Origin: Scatomonas sp963928055
Lineage (GTDB): Bacteria > Bacillota > Clostridia > Lachnospirales > Lachnospiraceae
Length of the DNA stretch: 64,000 nucleotides
NCBI GenBank assembly: GCA_963928055.1
Contig: CAWVDN010000001.1
Span: 310,001-374,000 of the forward strand
Direction: 5' to 3'
Shown: positions 58,176-64,000 of the stretch, one piece after another
Position numbering within the stretch: position 1 is the first letter of the stretch
Layout: the number at the start of each line of letters is the position of its first letter
Position numbers and translations under genes: made by a program
Notes under the pieces: model-generated
Seen by the model: the letters and a program-made list of their open reading frames with translations, nothing else
What the model was told of the DNA's origin: nothing
The model's database searches: none

Positions 58176-60590
58176 ATGAAAAAAGAAATCCTTACAGAAA
58201 ATTTACATATCCGCCGTCCCACCACCCGCTATCAGGCGGATGTAGACAGAGGCCTTACCAGCCGGCAGGTGGAAGAGTACATGGTCAACGGCTGGGACAA
58301 CCGGTCGGTGGAACCTCCCTCCAAGACCACCTCGGAGATCGTAAAATCCAACGTTTTCACGTATTTTAACCTGATCTTTCTACTGATCGCCGTTCTGCTG
58401 ATCATCGTGGGATCCTTCCGGGATCTGACCTTTATGCCCATCATCATCGCCAACACCCTGATCGGTATCATTCAGGAGCTGAACGCGAAAAAAACTCTGG
58501 AAAAGCTCTCGGTCCTCAACGCGCCCCGGGCCCGGGCTGTGCGGGACGGAAAAATCGTTTCCATTCCGGCGGAACAGCTGGTGCTGGACGATATCGTAGT
58601 CTTTGCCGCCGGCAATCAGATCTGCGCCGACGCCCGGGTGCTGGACGGGGAAGTCCAGGTAAACGAATCCCTCCTTACCGGCGAGGCGGACGAGATCACG
58701 AAAAAACCCGGAGATCCTCTTATGTCCGGCAGCTTCATCGTCTCCGGCCAATGCCATGCCCGGCTGGAGCGCGTGGGGGAGGATTCCTACATTTCCAAGC
58801 TGACTCTGGAGGCCAAGGCAGCCAAAACCGGCGAGCAGTCCGAGATGATCCGCGCCATCAACAAGCTGGTAAAACTGGCGGGCATCCTGATCATCCCCAT
58901 CGGCATCATCCTCTTCTATCAGCAGTATGTGGTGGTTGGCGAAAGCTTCCGGGGAAGCGTTACCTCCATGGTGGCCGCTATCATCGGCATGATCCCCGAG
59001 GGCCTGTACCTGCTGACCAGCATCGCCCTGGCCGCCAGCGTCGTCCGGCTCTCCCTGAAAAAAGTCCTGGTCCACGATATGAAATGCATCGAGACTCTGG
59101 CCAGGGTCAATGTGCTCTGTGTGGACAAGACGGGAACCATTACGGAAAACACCATGAAAGTCAACGACTTCTGCCCGCTCCCGCCCTACGATCCGGAGAC
59201 CATGGATCCTCTGGAGGAGACCATCAGTGATTTTGCCGCGGCCATGTCCCGGGATAATATCACCATGGCCGCGCTGCAGGAATATTTTATACATCCCGGC
59301 GGAATGAGGCCCCAGTCTATTACCTCCTTTTCCTCCGCCTACAAGTACAGCAGCGCCACCTTCAGCAACGGCTCCTATGTGCTGGGCGCGCCGGAATTTG
59401 TCCTCCGGGAGGATTATGCCGATTATCAGGAGACCATCGAGGAAAAAGGCGCCCAGGGATTCCGGGTGCTGGTTTTCGGCAGTTACGCGGGCACGCCTAC
59501 CGGAAAGGCTCTGACGGAAAAGGTCACTCCTCTGGCCCTGATCCTTCTGTCCAATCCCATCCGGGAGGACGCCCCGGAGACCTTCCGCTATTTCGCGGAG
59601 CAGGGGGTGGAGATCAAAGTGATCTCCGGAGATAATCCCGTGACCGTGTCCAACGTAGCCGCCCGGGCGGGGATCGCCCACGCGGAAAATTATGTGGACG
59701 CGTCCATCCTGCGGTCTCCGCAGCAGATCGCGGAGGCAGTGAAAAAATATACCGTATTCGGCCGGGTAACTCCGGATCAGAAACGGCAGTTTGTGAAAGC
59801 GCTGAAGGAGGCCGGCAATACGGTTGCCATGACCGGAGACGGCGTCAACGATGTTCTGGCCCTGAAAGACGCTGACTGTTCCGTGGCCATGGCTTCCGGA
59901 AGCGACGCCGCCGCCCAGGCTTCCCAGCTGGTGCTGCTGGAGTCGGATTTTGCCCGCATGCCGGATGTCGTCCTGGAAGGGCGCCAGGTAGTCAACAATC
60001 TGCAGCGGTCCGGCAGCCTGTTTCTGGTGAAGAACATTTTTTCCCTGCTGATGTCCCTGTTCTCCATGATCTTTGCCATCAGCTACCCCCTGGAGCCCTC
60101 CCAGATCTCCCTGATCAGCATGTTTACCATCGGTCTTCCCGGTTTCCTGCTGTCCCAGGTTCCCAACAGGGATCTGATCCGTGGCCATTTCCTGACCAAC
60201 GTGCTGCTGAAGGCTCTTCCCGCCGGCATCACGGACGCTATCATTGTAGGCGCTCTGGTTGTTTACGGGGATGTGTTCAATGTCAGCGCCATTGATATTT
60301 CCACAGCGGCTACCATGCTGCTGGCTATCGTGGGCTTTATGATCCTTTACCAGATCAGCAAGCCTATGGATCTTATGCGGTGGGGCATCTGGGCCTTCTC
60401 CATTGCGGGCTTTATCTTCTGCCTGTTTGTGCTGCCGGACCTCTTTGCCATCACCGGCATGTCCAACCGCTGCATCCTGCTGTTCGTGGTATTCTCCATT
60501 ATGGCGGAGCCGCTGTTCCGGTATCTGACCCTGCTGGTAAAAAAACTGCGGAACCTGTACCTGAAGCTCCGGCACCGTCCGGCGGAATAA
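58176..60590 (+). CDS. Cation-transporting P-type ATPase
   Basis: An 804-residue P-type ATPase. The actuator loop has the TGEADEI motif (about residue 170), the phosphorylated Asp is 317 in VDKTGTITEN, and the hinge reads MTGDGVNDVLALKDADC. Helix M4 carries IGMIPEGLYLLTS, with the PEGL of Ca2+-type pumps. The whole resembles streptococcal Exp7/MgtA-like and other Ca2+ or Mn2+ export pumps of Firmicutes, but the ion is not proven. Ten membrane helices fit the length. The leader of about 58 bases after a TATACT (58112-58117) shows no metal riboswitch that I recognise. A strong bidirectional terminator follows. Confidence 0.88.
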   Translation: MKKEILTENLHIRRPTTRYQADVDRGLTSRQVEEYMVNGWDNRSVEPPSKTTSEIVKSNVFTYFNLIFLLIAVLLIIVGSFRDLTFMPIIIANTLIGIIQELNAKKTLEKLSVLNAPRARAVRDGKIVSIPAEQLVLDDIVVFAAGNQICADARVLDGEVQVNESLLTGEADEITKKPGDPLMSGSFIVSGQCHARLERVGEDSYISKLTLEAKAAKTGEQSEMIRAINKLVKLAGILIIPIGIILFYQQYVVVGESFRGSVTSMVAAIIGMIPEGLYLLTSIALAASVVRLSLKKVLVHDMKCIETLARVNVLCVDKTGTITENTMKVNDFCPLPPYDPETMDPLEETISDFAAAMSRDNITMAALQEYFIHPGGMRPQSITSFSSAYKYSSATFSNGSYVLGAPEFVLREDYADYQETIEEKGAQGFRVLVFGSYAGTPTGKALTEKVTPLALILLSNPIREDAPETFRYFAEQGVEIKVISGDNPVTVSNVAARAGIAHAENYVDASILRSPQQIAEAVKKYTVFGRVTPDQKRQFVKALKEAGNTVAMTGDGVNDVLALKDADCSVAMASGSDAAAQASQLVLLESDFARMPDVVLEGRQVVNNLQRSGSLFLVKNIFSLLMSLFSMIFAISYPLEPSQISLISMFTIGLPGFLLSQVPNRDLIRGHFLTNVLLKALPAGITDAIIVGALVVYGDVFNVSAIDISTAATMLLAIVGFMILYQISKPMDLMRWGIWAFSIAGFIFCLFVLPDLFAITGMSNRCILLFVVFSIMAEPLFRYLTLLVKKLRNLYLKLRHRPAE

Positions 60591-60642
60591 AGCAATGGTG
60601 AGCAAAGGCTCCCCTTCAAAAGTTGAAGCGAGAACGTAAAGC

Positions 60643-60685
60643 GAGGGTGTCCCCACACGTCATTTCAGACTTGGGGGACACCCTC
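60643..60685. terminator. Bidirectional terminator between the P-type ATPase and PBP genes
   Basis: GAGGGTGTCCCC (60643-60654) pairs perfectly with GGGGACACCCTC (60674-60685), followed by TTTT on the plus strand. It also serves the convergent PBP gene, which ends at 60697. Confidence 0.85.
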
Positions 60686-60696
60686 TTTTAGAAGTT

Positions 60697-63006
60697 TCAG
60701 TCCCAAAGACTTCGCAGCCAATCCCAGAAAGAGTTTCCTCCTTCCTGTTCTTCCTCTTCCTCTTCTTCCTCTCCCTCCTCCGGCTCCCGGGTGGGGAACA
60801 GGGTGAATCGATGCTGGGTGCAGCGCTTTTCCGGCGCGGTGGAGGTCTCAAAATACTCCGTTGCCCGGTCGCAGCCGGAACCGGCCAGCAGGCCGCTGTC
60901 GGCGCAGATGGTCACCCGCTCCACGGAGGAAGGCTGCAGGAACTCCCTGTCCGGAAGGTCCTCATGGATCCTGTTCATAACATTCCGCCAGAGCGTCTGA
61001 TGATAGGACCGGTATTCCTCCGGCAGCTCGATATTCTCGTCGAATCCCGCCCAGATGGCCGCGGTGTAATACGGCGTAAAGCCCGCGAACACCAGATCCT
61101 TGTAGGAGGTGGTGGTGCCTGTCTTTCCCGCCGCCGTCATATCCTCCAGCTGGAAGGGCACGCCTGTACCCTCCTCCAGGACGCTCTCCATGGCGCTGGT
61201 AAGGAGAAAGGCCGTACTCTCTTTGAAAACCCGGCGCTCTTCCGGATGCTCCCCGTCCAGGATCACATTCCCTTCCCGGTCAGTGACCCGGGTATAAAAG
61301 GTGGGTTCCCGGTAGATCCCGCCGTCGGCGATGGCCGCGTAGGCCGCCGTCAGTTCCAGGTTGCTGACTCCGTTGGTAACGCCTCCCAGAGCCAGGGGCT
61401 GGATCACATCCAGTTCCTGATCCAGGGTGGTAAATCCCAGCCGCAGAAGATAATTGAAGCCTGTCTGGGGCGTAAGATCCGTCAGCACCTTTACTGCCGG
61501 CACATTGTAAGAATTTTCAATGGCCTCCCGGACAGTGACCCTCCCGTGATAGCGCCCGTCCGAATTGTGGAGGGGTGTTCCGTCGGAATACTCGTAGGGT
61601 TCGTCCTGGATCTTCGTGGCAAGGGTAATACTTCCCGTTTCCAGGGCGGGACCGTAGGTAGAGAGGATCTTAAAGGTGGATCCCGGCTGTCTGGCGGTAT
61701 CCGACGCCCGGTTCAGGGTCAGGCTGGCGGTTTTCTCTCCCAGTCCTCCCACGATCCCTTTTACCTGGCCGCTGTCCTGCCGGATCACGGTCATGGCCGC
61801 CTGAGGCTGAAGCTCCGAACCGTTTCCCTGGGGATAGTTTTCCGGATCCTGAAACTCCTCTTCCAGGATCTGCTGGATATGGGAGTCCTGGGTGCTGTAG
61901 ATCCGCAGGCCGCCGCTGTAGACCGCGTTGGCGGCCTGCGCCTCCGTATAACCGGCTTTTTCCACCAGATCCCTCTGTACCCGGACGATGAGCTCGTCGA
62001 TAAAATACGAGTACGGCTCTGCCTCCGTCTCCTGCTCAGCGTTCTCCAGGATCCTGTCGTAAACATGGTCCGCCAGCGCCTCCTGATACTCCTCCTCCGT
62101 GATCCACTCCTGCTCCAGCATATAGGCGAGGACCGTCCCCCTGCGCTCCGCGTTTTCCTCCGGGTTCACTTTGGGGTTCCAGCGGGAGGGATTCTGAGGG
62201 ATCGCCGCCAGCACCGCGCATTCCGACAAGGTCAGATCCCGGCAGTCTTTCCCGAAATAGGTCCGGGCGGCCGTCTGCACCCCGTAGGCGCCGGCTCCGA
62301 AGTTCACTGTGTTCAGATAATTTTCCAGGATCACACTCTTGGCGTCCTTTCCCTGGGCAGTCAGATATTTCTCCAGCTCCACCGCCAGATACTGTTCCTG
62401 AAGTTTTCGGACAATGGAGCCTACGGTACTCTCCTGCATCCAGTCTGTAAACACGTTGTTCTTCAGCAGCTGCTGGGTAATGGTGCTGGCTCCCTCCGTC
62501 CGGGAAAATCCTGTGCCGAAGGCTGTGGCCAGGGCCCGCAGCATTCCCAGGGAATCTACCCCGTTGTGTTCGTAAAAACGGGAATCCTCAATGGCCACAA
62601 TGGCGTGCTGCATATTTTCCGGTATCTCCTCTATAGATACGGAGATCCGGTTTCCTCCGGCGGAATTCAGCTGCCGGATCAGGGTTCCCTGATCATCATA
62701 GATAAAGGTGGCGTTGCCCTGGGGCATGATATTTATCTCCGAGATATCCGGAGCGCTGTCTATGATCCCCGCGTAGGCTCCCGCCGCCGCTCCCGCGGTC
62801 CCCACCGAGACGGCGAGAAAAACGCAGAAAACGATCCGCAGGATCCGCATGCCTGTTTTCCTTTTTTTATTTTCAGAGACCAGACCGCATGCTTCCGCTT
62901 TTTCTTTCAGGTTCTTTCGTCCAAAATCCAAAAATGCTTCTCCCCTTTCTCGAGGTTTCCGCTTTGAAAAAAGCCGCCGGAGACGGGCAGTATGCTTCCA
63001 TACCAC
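60697..63006 (-). CDS. Class A penicillin-binding protein (PBP1A type)
   Basis: A 769-residue bifunctional peptidoglycan synthase. After a basic cytosolic tail of about 50 residues and one membrane helix (about 54-78), the glycosyltransferase GT51 domain has AIVAIEDSRFYEHNGVD (catalytic Glu) and EGASTITQQLLKN; the transpeptidase domain (about 390-690) has the Ser of PGSTFK, the SYN motif in ENSYNVP and KTG in AAGKTGTT. A low-complexity tail of about 15 acidic residues (EEGEEEEEEEEQEGG) precedes a Trp-containing end. Length and order are normal for clostridial PBP1. Single-gene unit, convergent with the P-type ATPase. Confidence 0.95.
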   Translation of the reverse strand: MVWKHTARLRRLFSKRKPRERGEAFLDFGRKNLKEKAEACGLVSENKKRKTGMRILRIVFCVFLAVSVGTAGAAAGAYAGIIDSAPDISEINIMPQGNATFIYDDQGTLIRQLNSAGGNRISVSIEEIPENMQHAIVAIEDSRFYEHNGVDSLGMLRALATAFGTGFSRTEGASTITQQLLKNNVFTDWMQESTVGSIVRKLQEQYLAVELEKYLTAQGKDAKSVILENYLNTVNFGAGAYGVQTAARTYFGKDCRDLTLSECAVLAAIPQNPSRWNPKVNPEENAERRGTVLAYMLEQEWITEEEYQEALADHVYDRILENAEQETEAEPYSYFIDELIVRVQRDLVEKAGYTEAQAANAVYSGGLRIYSTQDSHIQQILEEEFQDPENYPQGNGSELQPQAAMTVIRQDSGQVKGIVGGLGEKTASLTLNRASDTARQPGSTFKILSTYGPALETGSITLATKIQDEPYEYSDGTPLHNSDGRYHGRVTVREAIENSYNVPAVKVLTDLTPQTGFNYLLRLGFTTLDQELDVIQPLALGGVTNGVSNLELTAAYAAIADGGIYREPTFYTRVTDREGNVILDGEHPEERRVFKESTAFLLTSAMESVLEEGTGVPFQLEDMTAAGKTGTTTSYKDLVFAGFTPYYTAAIWAGFDENIELPEEYRSYHQTLWRNVMNRIHEDLPDREFLQPSSVERVTICADSGLLAGSGCDRATEYFETSTAPEKRCTQHRFTLFPTREPEEGEEEEEEEEQEGGNSFWDWLRSLWD

Positions 63007-63056
63007 TCACCCCCGGCGGTCACAGTTTATGAGTTTTCCCTCTCTCTCTGTACGCT

Positions 63057-63590
63057 TCAGGAAATCCGGTAGATACGGCCTTCCTTTCTGGGCGCGGCTT
63101 CGGGATATTCTCCCTCCGGATAGCCCAGAATGCAATGGCCGATCCCCTGGTATTCTCCCTGGATACCCAGGGATTTCAGGATTTCCCGGCCTTCCGGCCG
63201 CTCAAACTCCTCTTTGGCCCGGTGGATCCAGCAGCTTCCCACACCCAGAGCGTGGGCGGCCAGCATGAGGTTTCCCATGACCAGGCTTCCGTCGTAGATG
63301 CCGGTAGGACAATTCTTATCCGCCAGCACGATCAGCACCGCGGGGGCGCCGTAAAAAGGATCGCCGCTGTTTCCCATGATCTCCCCGTTCAGTCTGGAGA
63401 GTCTGTCCCGGACCTCTTTATCCGTCACAGCGATGATGAGGGTGGACTGCCGGCCCATGCCGGAAGCCGCGTAAGTGCCGGCTTCCATAATCTGACGGAT
63501 CACATCTTCAGGGACCATATCCGGCTTGAATTTCCGGATACTCCGGCGTGTTTTGATCATTTCCAGTACTTCTTTTCCTGTATCTGCCAT
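63057..63590 (-). CDS. Nitroreductase family protein
   Basis: A 177-residue FMN-dependent reductase. EMIKTRRSIRKFKPDMVPEDVIRQIMEAG is the N-terminal FMN-binding motif, SGMGRQSTLIIAV and DGSLVMGNLMLAAHALGVGSCWIHRA follow, and ILGYPEGEYPEAAPRKEGRIY ends the domain. Such enzymes reduce nitro, quinone or related compounds with NAD(P)H; the natural substrate is not known. The start at 63590 has AAGGAGG eight bases upstream. It follows the decarboxylase gene after about 37 bases. Confidence 0.92.
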   Translation of the reverse strand: MADTGKEVLEMIKTRRSIRKFKPDMVPEDVIRQIMEAGTYAASGMGRQSTLIIAVTDKEVRDRLSRLNGEIMGNSGDPFYGAPAVLIVLADKNCPTGIYDGSLVMGNLMLAAHALGVGSCWIHRAKEEFERPEGREILKSLGIQGEYQGIGHCILGYPEGEYPEAAPRKEGRIYRIS

Positions 63591-63627
63591 TCCGGCACCT
63601 CCTTTTTTCTTCAGGAGCACTCCCCTC

Positions 63628-64000
63628 TTATACCGGGTAGGCTCCGTTTTCGGTATCGCCAGCCTTGGCGTCTACCTTTGTTTTCTGCGCGTCTCTGTAT
63701 TTAAAGAAATCTGTGGCCACCTGGGGGAACAGGGCGTAGGTCAGAACGTCCTCATCCTGCTCTTTGTACTGGGCCATTTCTTTCTCCAGGGTATCCAGCT
63801 CGTTTTCCAGCAGATCCGCGTAGCGGCAGGTGATGGGCTCGGTATCGCCGATGACCTTCTTCTGCACTTCCGGATTGAAGGGCTTTACGGTAGCTCCGTA
63901 CTTTCCGCTGAGCACATCCCGGGTCTCCTTGGTCACCATCTTGTAGCGCTCGCCCATAAGCACGTTGAACACGGCCTGGGTTCCCACGATCTGGGAAGAA
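63628..64000 (-). CDS. Oxaloacetate decarboxylase alpha-type / carboxyltransferase subunit, C-terminal part
   Basis: The gene runs off the right edge; its last 124 or so codons are present. SQIVGTQAVFNVLMGERYKMVTKETRDVLSGKYG, PEVQKKVIGDTEPITCRYADLLENELDTLEKEM and VLTYALFPQVATDFFKYRD are the post-barrel domain of the carboxyltransferase subunit of oxaloacetate decarboxylase (OadA) or the pyruvate carboxylase B subunit. The biotin domain is absent from this end, so biotin must be on a separate subunit. With a Na+-type V-ATPase in the window, a sodium-coupled decarboxylase is possible. The identity between OadA and PycB cannot be settled from this fragment. Confidence 0.85.
   Translation of the reverse strand, partial: SSQIVGTQAVFNVLMGERYKMVTKETRDVLSGKYGATVKPFNPEVQKKVIGDTEPITCRYADLLENELDTLEKEMAQYKEQDEDVLTYALFPQVATDFFKYRDAQKTKVDAKAGDTENGAYPV

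Noticed and set aside
58100..58176. Metal riboswitch (yybP-ykoY type) before the P-type ATPase
   Set aside because: The leader is under 60 bases and lacks the conserved GGGGAGUAG-type blocks.
1..64000. tRNA, rRNA, IS elements, prophage or integrase genes
   Set aside because: I looked on both strands and saw no cloverleaf-like segments, transposase or phage-type proteins that I could support.

Overview
The window is a stretch of GC-rich Firmicutes chromosome, most likely from a spore-forming anaerobe of the Clostridia, family Lachnospiraceae or close to it. The evidence is the gene set: GatCAB amidotransferase, LL-diaminopimelate aminotransferase (DapL), Rex, RemA, RqcH, a V-type ATPase operon of the Enterococcus hirae ntp order, an ANTAR regulator next to GS-GOGAT genes, a Csp-like subtilase, a collagen-like surface protein and a high-cysteine coat-like peptide. 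Promoters are of the TTGACA-17-TATAAT type and ribosome sites are GGAGG. I see no tRNA, rRNA, prophage, insertion sequence or CRISPR array.

Layout. 1-4 kb: nucleoside catabolism (deoB partial, udp) divergent from a GntR regulator with clustered operator half-sites, then a PfkB kinase and a class II aldolase. 4-8.3 kb: tepA-like protease, yebC, a solitary mazF, nnr, rex. 8.4-12.6 kb: ABC-F ATPase, NADP isocitrate dehydrogenase, an intracellular subtilase. 12.7-15.8 kb: gatCAB. 16-18.8 kb: MFS transporter divergent from an AraC regulator that is coupled to a DUF1638 gene. 18.9-19.4 kb: nine copies of a 53-bp tandem repeat. 19.5-29.2 kb: dapL, then a nitrogen-assimilation block (ANTAR regulator, glnA, gltD, gltB). 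The glnA-gltD gap holds two inverted copies of a ~105-nt element with covarying stems. 29.4-31 kb: pyrG. 31-39.8 kb: nine-gene V-type ATPase operon with sodium-type ligands in its K subunit. 39.9-45.8 kb: aldo/keto reductase with its TetR repressor, azlCD, a two-component system and a PepSY lipoprotein. 45.8-51.7 kb: PHP phosphatase and a probable spore or surface group (glycosyltransferase, collagen-like protein, degenerate Csp-like subtilase, Cys-rich peptide, two unknown small genes). 51.7-56.2 kb: yicC-remA-gmk-rpoZ-rimO-pgsA-pncC. 56.3-64 kb: rqcH, P-type ATPase, class A PBP, nitroreductase, and the 3-prime end of an oxaloacetate decarboxylase alpha-type gene.

Caution on sequence quality. 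Five otherwise conserved genes (gltD, gltB, ntpC, the aldo/keto reductase and the OmpR-type regulator) carry single-base frameshifts. Three are one-base expansions of a homopolymer and two are one-base losses beside a G/C run. Restoring the base gives a normal family length in each case. This pattern suggests assembly errors more than true decay, so these genes are listed as frameshifted rather than assumed dead.

The observations I consider least explained are the inverted pair of structured elements at 22776-23167, the 53-bp array at 18902-19379, the ANTAR protein with a degenerate receiver beside GS-GOGAT, and the exact 54-bp duplication of a lipoprotein signal sequence.
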